A DNA stretch of 64,000 bases from Phycisphaerales bacterium (lineage in GTDB: Bacteria > Planctomycetota > Phycisphaerae > Phycisphaerales > SM1A02): positions 1 through 64,000 of the forward strand of contig JAKVBU010000008.1 in assembly GCA_022446885.1 (NCBI GenBank), given 5' to 3'. Position numbers and translations under genes: made by a program. Under the pieces are notes generated by a model. The model was not told where the DNA came from. It searched no databases and was given only the letters and a program-made list of their open reading frames with translations. The first letter of the stretch is position 1. Each line of letters opens with the position of its first letter. Shown one piece after another: positions 33,368-42,219 of the stretch.

Positions 33368-34537
33368 TCAAACAGACTGAGGTTGGGTGGTCTTCAGATC
33401 GACCCGCACCATCGTTCCGCACTCGGGACAACGATCGGGCCAATTGGGCGCGAGCACCTGACCGCAGTGCCTGCAATCGGGCGACTCGAAGGCCAGACGA
33501 ATCTGCAGTCTGCATCCAGGGCAATTGTGATCGCCCTGTCCTACGTACAACTCGTGCCGACAGCGAGGGCAGGTGAGTTGCATGATGGCATCGTGGGGCA
33601 ATTCGATCAGCCCGGCACCCTGCCGCGATGCCACGGCCATCAGGATTGAGAATCCGAAGGTCACTACGAGACTGCCGGTCGCAACTCGCAACAGTGTGTC
33701 CGTATCCCTCCACAGATTGGTCACTTCAGCGAAGATCAGAGCGCTGGTGAGGCACACGAGCAGAGAGATCAACCCAATGAGCGATGGCTTGGCCCATCGC
33801 ATCCGCTCCAACTGCACATCGATGAACGTGTTGGTGAGGCCCAAGATCGTCGGCAGTCCCATTGCGATGAGGATCAACAACGTCTGCACTTGTGGAGCTG
33901 AGCCCCCACCCATCGTGGAGAGCAACATCGCCCAGGCAATGCCCCCGGCAATTGTCATGGCCGAGCAGATGTGACGGATCACCGCGGGCATGCGTGTTCG
34001 GCCCTGCAGCAGGGCCAAAATCAGCAGTGCGGCGGCCCACGGGAGATAGATGGCGGCCCCAGTCTGCCCCGGCATGTCGGCCCAGATGAACACGATCAGG
34101 CTTGCAACCCAAGCACCACCGCCGATCAGCAATATGAACCCGGATCGCACCCATTGAGTTGAACGAATCAACCTGGCGCCAGTGCCCAGGACAGGCAAGG
34201 CTGGCAGCAGCACTCCAATGGGGGCCAGCAGGTGCGACTCGTCCATCGCCCCACGCCAATTGAGCGTCTCGCTCCAGATACCCAGTACACCCAGGGCGAC
34301 GACCAGATAGAAGATGCCCAGAGACAAGAGGGCAGCGGGCCGCAATCGACGCTTCATGGTGGCCCGAATGCAGACAAACCCAGCGCCGGCTCCCACCCCG
34401 CCCACGGCGCCAGTGCCCAACCATGGGCCAGCCAGCCCCATGGGGGAAAACACCCCAATGATGGCGCAGCCTGCAGAGAGCACGATCACGACGACAGTCA
34501 GTCTTTGGGCAGTCGATTGCACAAGCTCGAACGACAT
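33368..34537 (-). CDS. Multi-pass membrane protein with C-terminal zinc ribbons
   Basis: About 389 residues with eight to nine membrane segments, then a cytoplasmic tail of about 75 residues with two zinc-ribbon pairs: CPRCRHEL...CPGC and CRHCGQVL...CPECG. The ATG at 34537 is preferred over 34549, because TATGCT lies seven bases ahead of it, as in other genes here. I do not recognise the family. Zinc ribbons on membrane proteins may bind nucleic acid or a protein partner, but nothing specific can be said. The tricorn-like gene is divergent, 50 bases away. Confidence 0.75.
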   Translation of the reverse strand: MSFELVQSTAQRLTVVVIVLSAGCAIIGVFSPMGLAGPWLGTGAVGGVGAGAGFVCIRATMKRRLRPAALLSLGIFYLVVALGVLGIWSETLNWRGAMDESHLLAPIGVLLPALPVLGTGARLIRSTQWVRSGFILLIGGGAWVASLIVFIWADMPGQTGAAIYLPWAAALLILALLQGRTRMPAVIRHICSAMTIAGGIAWAMLLSTMGGGSAPQVQTLLILIAMGLPTILGLTNTFIDVQLERMRWAKPSLIGLISLLVCLTSALIFAEVTNLWRDTDTLLRVATGSLVVTFGFSILMAVASRQGAGLIELPHDAIMQLTCPRCRHELYVGQGDHNCPGCRLQIRLAFESPDCRHCGQVLAPNWPDRCPECGTMVRVDLKTTQPQSV

Positions 34538-34544
34538 GGCCCAG

Positions 34545-34550
34545 AGCATA
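34545..34550 (-). promoter_or_regulatory. -10-like TATGCT, leaderless start of zinc-ribbon membrane protein gene
   Basis: Minus-strand TATGCT, seven bases (CTGGGCC), ATG 34537. It supports this ATG over the one twelve bases upstream, which falls inside the hexamer. Confidence 0.45.
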
Positions 34551-34586
34551 ACTAACCGCTAGTCTTGCCCACTCAAGGAGACTCCG

Positions 34587-37500
34587 ATGCTGCTCATTGC
34601 CTGCGCTCTCACTATTGCGCCGATCGCCTCTGGTATCGAGGGGTACTACCGACAGGGTGCAATCCACGATGACACCATCGTCTTCGTCGCCGAAGGAGAT
34701 CTCTGGTCTGCCGCTGTTGATGCGCCCGCTGCTCGCCGTCTCACTTCCCATGAGGGGCTTGAGCAGTTTCCCCGCATTTCGCCTGACGGTTCAATGGTGG
34801 CCTTTGTCGGCCAGTACGAAGGGCCATCCGAGGTGTACACCATGCCCATCGAGGGGGGCGTGCCCCAGCGACGTACATGGGGCGCATCGCGTCCGCGAGT
34901 GGTGAGTTTCACGCCCGATGGTGACTTGCTCTATCGCACGTCGTCGTTCAGCACGCTTCCGGCGGCCCAACTTGTGCAGCTCGATCTGGAGTCGGGTGAG
35001 TCATCCCTGTTGCCCTTGGCGCAGGCTGCCGAGGGCGTGATGGATGAAGCGGGCACGTTGTATTTCACACGTCTGCCTAAGCAGAGTTCCGCGACCAAAC
35101 GCTATGCAGGGGGAACCGCTCGCAGCCTGTGGCGGTTTGGCCCTGGCGATGACGAAGCAATACACCTCACCGGCGATGACGACACCGAGCAGTGGGCGCC
35201 CATGTTGGTGGGTGAGCGGCTCTGGTATGTGGCGGATGCCGGTGGGGTTCGGAATCTCTGGTCGATGCGACCTGACGGCACGGATCGTCGGCAGGAGACA
35301 CTGTTTGGCGACTGGGGCGTGCGCTCACCCGACGCCCATGGCGACCGAATCATCTTTCAGCAGGGCGCCGACCTGTGGCTGCATGATGCTGGTTCGGACT
35401 CCACCCGCCGATTGCCCGTGACCCTTTCCAGTGATCTGGAGGGGTTGCGGCCTCGTTGGATCAGGGACCCCATGGACTGGGTGACAGCCGCATCACCGTC
35501 TCCCGATGGTGATCAGGTGGTGGTGACTGCTCGTGGCGGAATCGTTGTGTTGCCCATGGGTGTTCGAGGGCAGGACCGGCGGTTATCGGTCGCCATGGAC
35601 GATGCCGTACGTTATCGAGATGCTCAGTTCATGCCAGACGGGTCAATTTTGGCGCTGTCTGACGCCGGCTCAGATGTGCACCACGTGTTGCTTGAGGCGG
35701 CGTCGGGCGCTCAGCCAACCACCATCACATCAGGGACGCCCGGCCACCGACTCGCTACTGCTGTCAGCCCCGACGGCAATGCCATTGCTTGGAGCGACAA
35801 GGATCACCAGGTTTGGGTGCATGACCGAGAGGCCGACAAGACGACGCTTGTCCACACCTCGCCCGTCGGTGACCCCAAGGGGCTGACCTTCTCGCCATGC
35901 TCCACGAGGCTCGCATTCAGCAGCATGGCCGACAACTCTTTTGAGGTGATCAGCATCTTCGATCTGGAGACTGGCGAGCGAATGCAGGCCACCAGTGACC
36001 GGGTCAACTCGCGATGGCCCGCGTTCGATGAAGATGGTCAGTGGCTGTTCTTCGTCTCGGAGCGGAATTTTCACAACGATACGCGTTCGCCGTGGGGGGC
36101 TTACCAGCCCGACCCCGATCTGGTTGATCGCGAAGTCGTCTGCGCTGTGTCACTGACGGGCCCTTCTCGATCGCCACTGCATGTGCCCGACGAGGTTGAA
36201 CGCGAGGAGGAAGATGCCACTTCCGAGGCGCCCAACAAGACCGAGCAGGATCCAGAAGATGACGCCGAGACAGCGTCTGAACAGGATCGTGAGCCTGCAT
36301 CGGGACTGGGTGAAGAGGGCGGTGAAGAGGGGGGTGAAGAGGGGGGAGGCGCCCAAGATGCTCAGGAGACCGCTCAGGTTCGCGTTGAGTGGGATCTCAC
36401 CGAGTTGCCCTCGCGTACGCATGTGCTTGACCTGCCTGCAGGCGGGTGGGGGCAGTTGGCATGCGGCGCAGACCATCTCTATCTGCGAAAGGGAGACACG
36501 CTGCACAGTCTGCCGCTCAAGCCTGACCATGATCCCGAGACGAAGGAGGTCGCTTCAAAGGTGCGTCGATTCGCGCTCACGCATGATCGCAGTCGCATCA
36601 TGGTGCAGACCGATGGAGGCATTGCGATCGCTGATGCCAAGGGTGGCCCTGTCGAGTTCAAGGACAACACGGCCGATACTCGTGGGTGGACGATTCCCCT
36701 CGATCCGCGACAGGAGTACGGTCAGATGTTCCGTGAGGCGTGGCGGCTGCATCGAGATTGGTTCTGGGATCCTGCCATGCACGGCCTCGACTGGGATCGG
36801 ACGTTTCAGAAGTATGAGCCGCTGGCAGCACGTGTGACCGATCGGCGTGAACTTGACGATGTGCTGGCGCAAATGATGGGCGAGTTGTCGGTGCTGCATA
36901 CGGGCGTGGGTGGGGGCGAGGTGCAACGAGCGGACTCGGATACTCAGCAGGGCGCACAGGGCATGCTTGGCGCGAGGCTGGTGCCTCACGAGATGGGTTT
37001 GCAGATCGAGTGGATCCCCGCGACGGATCCGGACTTCCCCGACGAGCGTTCACCAATGGCCCGCGTTGGCGTGGATCTGCAGGAGGGCGACGTATTGACC
37101 CACCTGAACGGCAACTCGCTGCAGGGGCGAGCCGATGCCGGCGACTTGTTGCGTGGGCTGGCGGGTCGCCCAGTTCGACTGCGGCGCGGGCCGCGTGAAG
37201 GTGAAGACGGGCCGGTCGATGTCATGGTTCGGGCTACGTCAACCCGAGGTGACCGTGAACTGCGGTATGACGCCTGGGAGTACGAGCGACGTCGCCGTGT
37301 GGAAGAGGCAGGGGAGGGGCGTCTGGGGTATGTGCATGTGCGGGCGATGGGCAAGGAGAACTACGCCGATGAGTTTGCCCGGCACTTCTATCCGGTGCAT
37401 GATCGAGATGGGATCATCATTGACATGCGCAGCAACCGCGGCGGGAACATCGACTCGTGGCTGCTGGCGAAGTTGATGCGCCGTCCGTGGATGTACTGGC

Positions 37501-37940
37501 AGGGCAGATCAGGTTCCCCGACGTGGAACATGCAGTATGCGCCCAGAGGCCACATGGTCGTGCTCTGCAATGAGCACACGGCTTCCGACGGCGAGGCCTT
37601 CTGCGACGGCTTTCGGCGGCTGGGATTAGGCGAGGTCATCGGCACGCGAACGTGGGGCGGCGAGATCTGGCTCACCAGCGGCAACCGTCTCGTTGATCGT
37701 GGCATCGTGTCGGCAGCGGAGTTTGGTGTCTATGGTCCGGAGGGCGAGTGGCTCATCGAAGGGCGCGGATTCGAACCTGATCACGTCGTGGACAATCTGC
37801 CCCACGAGACGTTCAATGGTCGTGACCGTCAATTGGAGGCGGCCATTGCCCACTTGGAGGCGCTGATCGAGGCTGATCCTCGAGAGACGCCCAAGCCCCC
37901 GGCTCGGCCTGATCTGGCACCGGAGGATCTTCGTCCTTAG
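34587..37940 (+). CDS. Tricorn-type protease homologue (peptidase family S41)
   Basis: 1117 residues starting 9 bases after AAGGAGA, with a likely signal peptide (LLIACALTIAPIASG). Residues 25-520 contain PD40/WD40-like propeller repeats (FPRISPDGSMVAFVG, AVSPDGNAIAWSDKD, FSPCSTRLAFSS). An acidic linker rich in Glu and Gly follows (about 535-600). Then come the helical core domain, a PDZ domain near 810-890, and the S41 catalytic domain. Candidate residues are His771 (SVLHTGVG), Ser1000 (ASDGEAFCDG) and Glu1058. Archaeal tricorn degrades peptides leaving the proteasome inside the cell; a signal peptide here suggests periplasmic action. The residue before the His is Leu, where archaeal tricorn has Ser. 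Confidence 0.9.
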   Translation: MLLIACALTIAPIASGIEGYYRQGAIHDDTIVFVAEGDLWSAAVDAPAARRLTSHEGLEQFPRISPDGSMVAFVGQYEGPSEVYTMPIEGGVPQRRTWGASRPRVVSFTPDGDLLYRTSSFSTLPAAQLVQLDLESGESSLLPLAQAAEGVMDEAGTLYFTRLPKQSSATKRYAGGTARSLWRFGPGDDEAIHLTGDDDTEQWAPMLVGERLWYVADAGGVRNLWSMRPDGTDRRQETLFGDWGVRSPDAHGDRIIFQQGADLWLHDAGSDSTRRLPVTLSSDLEGLRPRWIRDPMDWVTAASPSPDGDQVVVTARGGIVVLPMGVRGQDRRLSVAMDDAVRYRDAQFMPDGSILALSDAGSDVHHVLLEAASGAQPTTITSGTPGHRLATAVSPDGNAIAWSDKDHQVWVHDREADKTTLVHTSPVGDPKGLTFSPCSTRLAFSSMADNSFEVISIFDLETGERMQATSDRVNSRWPAFDEDGQWLFFVSERNFHNDTRSPWGAYQPDPDLVDREVVCAVSLTGPSRSPLHVPDEVEREEEDATSEAPNKTEQDPEDDAETASEQDREPASGLGEEGGEEGGEEGGGAQDAQETAQVRVEWDLTELPSRTHVLDLPAGGWGQLACGADHLYLRKGDTLHSLPLKPDHDPETKEVASKVRRFALTHDRSRIMVQTDGGIAIADAKGGPVEFKDNTADTRGWTIPLDPRQEYGQMFREAWRLHRDWFWDPAMHGLDWDRTFQKYEPLAARVTDRRELDDVLAQMMGELSVLHTGVGGGEVQRADSDTQQGAQGMLGARLVPHEMGLQIEWIPATDPDFPDERSPMARVGVDLQEGDVLTHLNGNSLQGRADAGDLLRGLAGRPVRLRRGPREGEDGPVDVMVRATSTRGDRELRYDAWEYERRRRVEEAGEGRLGYVHVRAMGKENYADEFARHFYPVHDRDGIIIDMRSNRGGNIDSWLLAKLMRRPWMYWQGRSGSPTWNMQYAPRGHMVVLCNEHTASDGEAFCDGFRRLGLGEVIGTRTWGGEIWLTSGNRLVDRGIVSAAEFGVYGPEGEWLIEGRGFEPDHVVDNLPHETFNGRDRQLEAAIAHLEALIEADPRETPKPPARPDLAPEDLRP
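36309..36344 (+). repeat. Three tandem 12-bp units in the acidic linker of the tricorn-like gene
   Basis: Three direct copies of GGTGAAGAGGG(C/G) encode EEGG repeats in the Glu/Gly linker. The unit is a multiple of three, so copy changes would lengthen or shorten the linker without a frameshift. Confidence 0.85.
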
Positions 37941-37943
37941 GGC

Positions 37944-38933
37944 TCATCTGTTTGGGTTCAGGTGATCCTTGTTCAGGTGGTCTCGGAGCAGATCAGCGCC
38001 GAAATTGCCCCGCAAGTCGTGCCAGACGGTGTGCACATGACCCGGGTCGTCGCCCACGCTGTCGAATTCGATGACCCAGTCGGGCCCGTGCATCCGCCAG
38101 TAGCGTGGCTCGTTGATCGATGTGCCGCCGATCCAGCCCAACGTGACCGAGTCTGGACCTTCGGCGAGTAATCGGGCTCGGGCCGAGTTGCCCAGTCGCG
38201 GCTCCAACAGTTGGGCGTACGCGTTGATCAAACGCAGCAACATTGCTCGCTGGGGCGATGTCAACTCTGATGCGCAGAGCCCCTCCTTTGACGTGAGTCG
38301 ATCTTCGTGGCCCGGCCGCAACAGGACATCATGCGGCTTGTCATCGGACAGCACGGCTTTGGCAGCTTGCTCGGCGTTCAGTGTGTTGCGAAGCGCCAGT
38401 GCGATCGTTTCGATGTGATCGAGGGGCGCCGTTCCTTCGTGAGGGCCTTCATCGATCCGCAGTGGTGCGGCGCCCAGAAACAGCGGCGTCGTACGTGTGC
38501 CATCTGCAGTTTCGGTCACGTTCAATGACAGATGGTGGCCCTCAACACGAAAGCCCCATGGGCCTTCACCGGGCTCCCCCCAGAGTGCCCATGTGTACTG
38601 CTCTGGGTCGCGTGATGGGTCTGGTCGCCCCGCGGCAATCGCTCGATCACGCAGTTCACCTTCAAGCAGCATGATGCCGCCGACGGTCTCAAAGCCCTGA
38701 TGAGACAGCACCGACTGCAGCAACTCCATCGCCCCATCGCGTTGAGGGCCGGTCATTTCAGACAAACGCAGGCCGAATCGTTCACCGGGGAGGTAATTCC
38801 AGGCGAGGCGAGCTTCGTGGTGCATTGGAGCTTGGGCTTGAGGCGAGTCTTCCAGCGTCTTGGCCCACTCCATCGCAGCCTGCACATGGGGGCCGTGAAC
38901 AAGCAGTGATGTGGACAGGATCGCCCAGAGCAT
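37944..38933 (-). CDS. DUF3500 family protein
   Basis: 329 residues with a signal peptide-like N-terminus. The middle and end match the DUF3500 family: LAWNYLPGERFGLRLSEMT, FRVEGHHLSLNVT (the family's EGHHLS), YWRMHGPDWVIEFDSV, and HVHTVWHDLRGNFGADLL. The family is widespread in planctomycetes and other bacteria, has no known biochemical role, and its His-rich motifs suggest metal binding. TAGGCT six bases before the ATG marks a leaderless start. It ends four bases from the tricorn gene end, in convergence. Confidence 0.85.
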   Translation of the reverse strand: MLWAILSTSLLVHGPHVQAAMEWAKTLEDSPQAQAPMHHEARLAWNYLPGERFGLRLSEMTGPQRDGAMELLQSVLSHQGFETVGGIMLLEGELRDRAIAAGRPDPSRDPEQYTWALWGEPGEGPWGFRVEGHHLSLNVTETADGTRTTPLFLGAAPLRIDEGPHEGTAPLDHIETIALALRNTLNAEQAAKAVLSDDKPHDVLLRPGHEDRLTSKEGLCASELTSPQRAMLLRLINAYAQLLEPRLGNSARARLLAEGPDSVTLGWIGGTSINEPRYWRMHGPDWVIEFDSVGDDPGHVHTVWHDLRGNFGADLLRDHLNKDHLNPNR

Positions 38934-38939
38934 GCCTGC

Positions 38940-38945
38940 AGCCTA
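38940..38945 (-). promoter_or_regulatory. -10-like TAGGCT, leaderless start of DUF3500 gene
   Basis: Minus-strand TAGGCT, six bases (GCAGGC), ATG 38933. It lies inside the last codons of the upstream DDAH gene (stop near 38943), so DUF3500 has its own promoter despite the tight packing. Confidence 0.5.
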
Positions 38946-39713
38946 CTGCATGCGCCGCAGCAGGACGCTCTTGCAGGTCAGCGACCCCTCCGCCTTGGCC
39001 AATTCGCTGGAATCGACCAACGCCAAGGTCAGTCCGTGGCGTTCCAGCCTGCTGGCGGTTTGGGGGTACTGGGAGGAGAAGATCAATGTGTCGTTGACTT
39101 GGACGGCGTTTCCGGCGAATGGTTCGTCTTCGTGCACCTCGATGATGTCCAAGCCGTGAAACAGCGACACGTCGATCCAGTTTGGGTTGGCGATCAGCCG
39201 GCCGTTGCCAAGATGGGCACAAGCCGTTTTCAGGTGAAGGGCACCCGGCACCGGAACCGCTTTGACGTCATAGCCGTGGGGCTCCAAGTGTCCGACCAAC
39301 TGCCTGATGCCCTCGTCATTGGTTCGAGTGGATCGACCCACATAGATTGTGCGGCCCACCTGAATCACGTCGCCCCCTTCGAGGGTGGCTTTGCCGTCGA
39401 TCTGGACGGTCGATCGGTGTTTTTCGATGCCATGACGCATGGACTCGACTTCCCCGCGACGCGAGGCGGCGCCGGGGCGGGTCAGAACGGCGACTTCATC
39501 CACCACGACTACGGTGTCTTCCACGAACACCGCGTCGGGGTGATCATGCAACGGCGGGAGTTCCTGCACCTGAACGCCCAGCGACTCGAGTGTGCGGGCG
39601 TATTGATCGTGCTGAGCCTGAGCCGTGTCAGGGCAGATGACGGTGCGATCCATGTGTGTGAGTTCACAGTTCTGGATCGACCGACTCACGGGGCGAATAA
39701 TGGCGATGTCCAT
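38943..39713 (-). CDS. Dimethylarginine dimethylaminohydrolase-like (pentein) enzyme
   Basis: 256 residues from ATG 39713, usual for DDAH. The catalytic Cys247 is in EGSLTCKSVLL, and His160 is in ALHLKTACAHL. Guanidinium-binding acids are at Glu65-Asp66 (AVFVEDTVVV) and in the LEGGDVI loop. The opening RPVSRSIQNCELTHMDR has the conserved substrate-lid pattern. It would hydrolyse methylated arginine to citrulline plus methylamines, or a similar guanidino substrate; arginine deiminase or amidinotransferase relatives cannot be excluded. No signal peptide, so cytoplasmic, unlike the secreted pentein at 15330. An upstream ATG at 39764 is less likely, given TACCAT just before this one. Confidence 0.88.
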   Translation of the reverse strand: MDIAIIRPVSRSIQNCELTHMDRTVICPDTAQAQHDQYARTLESLGVQVQELPPLHDHPDAVFVEDTVVVVDEVAVLTRPGAASRRGEVESMRHGIEKHRSTVQIDGKATLEGGDVIQVGRTIYVGRSTRTNDEGIRQLVGHLEPHGYDVKAVPVPGALHLKTACAHLGNGRLIANPNWIDVSLFHGLDIIEVHEDEPFAGNAVQVNDTLIFSSQYPQTASRLERHGLTLALVDSSELAKAEGSLTCKSVLLRRMQ

Positions 39714-39722
39714 CGCAGGTGC

Positions 39723-39728
39723 ATGGTA
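39723..39728 (-). promoter_or_regulatory. -10-like TACCAT upstream of DDAH-like gene
   Basis: Minus-strand TACCAT, nine bases (GCACCTGCG), ATG 39713. Slightly longer spacing than the six-base group, still consistent with a leader of zero to two bases. Confidence 0.45.
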
Positions 39729-39793
39729 GGTGAGCGAGGCAGGAATCGCCCGGCTCAAGGGCACAGGGCTCTGCAGGCGGCCTCTGAATCGGT

Positions 39794-39799
39794 CAGAAT
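39794..39799 (+). promoter_or_regulatory. -10-like CAGAAT before metallophosphoesterase gene
   Basis: CAGAAT, six bases (CGTCGC), ATG 39806. It departs from TAnnnT at the first base, so it is the weakest of the set. Confidence 0.3.
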
Positions 39800-39805
39800 C
39801 GTCGC

Positions 39806-41728
39806 ATGCACATGCTACTGACCACCTTGCTCCTCCTGACGCCCCTGCATGACGACGGGCGATCGGTCATCACAGATCGCGATGCTGCCGCCCTGCAACT
39901 TCCGGAAGAGGACGACACCTTCGTCTTTGCCGTGTTTGGTGATCGAACAGGTGGTCCGGCGGAGGGCATTGAAGTGCTCCGGCAGGCTGTGGCCGACACC
40001 AACCTGCTCGAGCCAGATTTGGTCATGACAGTGGGCGATCTGATCCAGGGCTACAACACGCGGCCAGCGTGGATGCTGCAGATGACCGAGTTCAAGACGA
40101 CCATGGGCGATCTATCCATGCCCTGGTTTCCCGTTGCGGGTAATCACGACATCTACTGGCGTGGGCCGGGGCGGCCCGACCAGGAACATGAGTCCGACTA
40201 CGAGGCGTACTTTGGGCCGCTCTGGTACGCCTTCGATCACAAGGGATGCCGATTCATCGTGCTCTACACCGATGAGGGAAATCCCGAGACAACTCGTCGG
40301 AGCTTTGGCGACCCTGACGCACAACGTATGAGCGATGCCCAGTTCTCGTGGCTCGATGAGGCGTTGGCCACGGCCGCTGACAAGCGGCATGTGTTTGTGT
40401 TCATGCATCATCCGCGCTGGCGAGGTGGTGGGTACGGCGACGACTGGACAAAGGTGCACGAGCGTCTGGTGGCGGCGGGGAATGTCACGGCGGTGTTCGC
40501 CGGGCACGTGCACCGCCTGCAACACGACGGTGAGATTGACGGCATCGAGTACATGTCTCTGGCCACGGTCGGCGGGCATCTGCCTCGGCACATGCCCGAG
40601 GGTGGGTGGCTCGATCACGTGATGCTCGTGACCGTTCGTGATGACCATGCGACGCTTGCGACGATTCCGGTGGGGGGCGTCATGGATCCCCGCAGTTTTT
40701 CGCCGGAGCATCTGGCGCGCGTCGAGACGATCAGTTCGATGCCCATTGAAATCGGGCCGGCGCTGGTCTTGCGTGACGGCAAGGCAGTCGATGGCACTTT
40801 GAACCTGACCCTGAAGAACCCCACAGACGTGCCGCTCGACTTCGATCTGCAGCCTCTTGCCGACGATCGACGCTGGTGGTTCCGCCCCGACCACATGCAC
40901 CTACGTGTTGCCGCCGATACGACTCTGACAGTGCCTCTGCAAGTGCATCACACGGGATCACTTGACGCAGCTTGGTCAAGCCCGGAACTTGCGGCAACAG
41001 CTGCCTTTGCGGAGGGTGGGCGGCGCACTCGGATCGATCTGAAGACGGTTGATCTTCCCTTGGAAGTCCAGATTGAGAAGTGGCCGGCGAGTCGAGCCGC
41101 GCTCGATGTGCCTGCCAGCGGTGGCCTCGCTGTGCCATCCGAGGCGATTGACCTGCCGCAGGGGCCCTTCACCCTCGAAGCCTGGATCAAACCACGTCGG
41201 CTCGGTGGTCGAAGGGCCATGGTGGCCAAGACTGAGCAGTCGGAGTACGGCATCTTCTGTTCAGACGGCCGGCCCAACTTCATGGTGCATCTCGATGGGC
41301 GATATGTAGAGGCCAAGTCAGATGTGAAGTTGGCCAACGATCAGTGGCAACATGTCGCGGGCGTGTTCGATGGAGCTCAACTTCGCCTCTATGTGGATGG
41401 CAAACTGGTGCAGTCCGTCGCGGGGTCTGGGGAGCGTACGACAAACGATCTACCGTTCATTGTCGGTGCCGATGTGGACAGTTCAGGTGCGCCCGTGTCC
41501 GCCATCGATGGTCAGATCGACGCAGTGCGACTGTCCTCCATTGCACGATGGGAGGGGCAGCGCTTTCAGCCTCGAAAGCGACACAGGCCCGACGAGCACA
41601 CTCTGTTACTGATGGGTATGGACGGTCAGGTCGGGCCGTGGGTTCCTGATGCATCCGAGCATCGGGCACACGGTCAGCTCAGGGGTGCGGCCCGGGTCTC
41701 AAGCGATGACGCGACGATCGGGCGCTGA
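39806..41728 (+). CDS. Exported calcineurin-like metallophosphoesterase with LamG domain
   Basis: 640 residues with a short signal-like N-terminus. The metallophosphatase metal ligands are in order: FGDRTGG (GDxxxG variant), VGDLIQGYN, GNHDIYW, MHHPRW, and GHVHRLQHDG. A linker with a beta-sandwich (residues 315-430) leads to a LamG/concanavalin-like domain (PFTLEAWIKP, WQHVAGVFDG, LYVDGKLVQ, GQIDAVRLS). The first domain cleaves phosphoesters; LamG would bind a glycan or partner. It is probably secreted or on the surface. Substrate unknown. It ends three bases from the convergent pseudopilin operon. Confidence 0.87.
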   Translation: MHMLLTTLLLLTPLHDDGRSVITDRDAAALQLPEEDDTFVFAVFGDRTGGPAEGIEVLRQAVADTNLLEPDLVMTVGDLIQGYNTRPAWMLQMTEFKTTMGDLSMPWFPVAGNHDIYWRGPGRPDQEHESDYEAYFGPLWYAFDHKGCRFIVLYTDEGNPETTRRSFGDPDAQRMSDAQFSWLDEALATAADKRHVFVFMHHPRWRGGGYGDDWTKVHERLVAAGNVTAVFAGHVHRLQHDGEIDGIEYMSLATVGGHLPRHMPEGGWLDHVMLVTVRDDHATLATIPVGGVMDPRSFSPEHLARVETISSMPIEIGPALVLRDGKAVDGTLNLTLKNPTDVPLDFDLQPLADDRRWWFRPDHMHLRVAADTTLTVPLQVHHTGSLDAAWSSPELAATAAFAEGGRRTRIDLKTVDLPLEVQIEKWPASRAALDVPASGGLAVPSEAIDLPQGPFTLEAWIKPRRLGGRRAMVAKTEQSEYGIFCSDGRPNFMVHLDGRYVEAKSDVKLANDQWQHVAGVFDGAQLRLYVDGKLVQSVAGSGERTTNDLPFIVGADVDSSGAPVSAIDGQIDAVRLSSIARWEGQRFQPRKRHRPDEHTLLLMGMDGQVGPWVPDASEHRAHGQLRGAARVSSDDATIGR

Positions 41729-41730
41729 AT

Positions 41731-42219
41731 TCAGTCGAGGATCGTTGCGAATCCGGTGTCGGCACTCACGCTGATTGATGCGGTGGCTGCGCCGACGGAG
41801 GCTCGCATGGTCGGCACATGCGCCTCGAGCCCGCCCAGCGGCGTGAACACCATCAAGAGCCCGCCGGGGGTGACCTGGGCACTGTCGAGCATTGATGCTC
41901 GGCCCTCGCCTAGACGAGTTTCCAGCACTCGGCCTCTGTGCGACTCGTCGAGCGCATCCAACAGTGGTCGGTCGGGTTGACTCGCATCCACGATCCGCCA
42001 ACCGCCACCGTCGGCATCGATGGACAGGGCAATGCGGTGATCTGGCCGGGCGAGAGCCAGCACTTGAGCATGCTCAAGATCGCTGGCGAGCAACCGGGCC
42101 GTGGTTGAGGCCCGACCGGCGTCTCCGGGGCCAGCGGTCAGGATCAGGATCGCTCCAGCGATCACCAGGATCACCACTGAGACCATGACCTCAACAAGGG
42201 TGAATCCGCTGCGCATCAT
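41731..42219 (-). CDS. Pseudopilin GspH/FimT-like
   Basis: 162 residues from ATG 42219, overlapping the stop of the previous gene (ATGATG against TGA). The N-terminus is a type IV prepilin signal: MMRSGFTLVEVMVSVVILVI, cut after Gly with the following Phe methylated, and the conserved Glu at +5. The rest is a beta-rich head domain typical of minor pseudopilins H. It is the last gene of a four-gene operon of minor pseudopilins, likely forming the tip of a type II secretion or type IV pilus system. The operon has no ATPase, secretin or major pilin. Confidence 0.82.
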   Translation of the reverse strand: MMRSGFTLVEVMVSVVILVIAGAILILTAGPGDAGRASTTARLLASDLEHAQVLALARPDHRIALSIDADGGGWRIVDASQPDRPLLDALDESHRGRVLETRLGEGRASMLDSAQVTPGGLLMVFTPLGGLEAHVPTMRASVGAATASISVSADTGFATILD

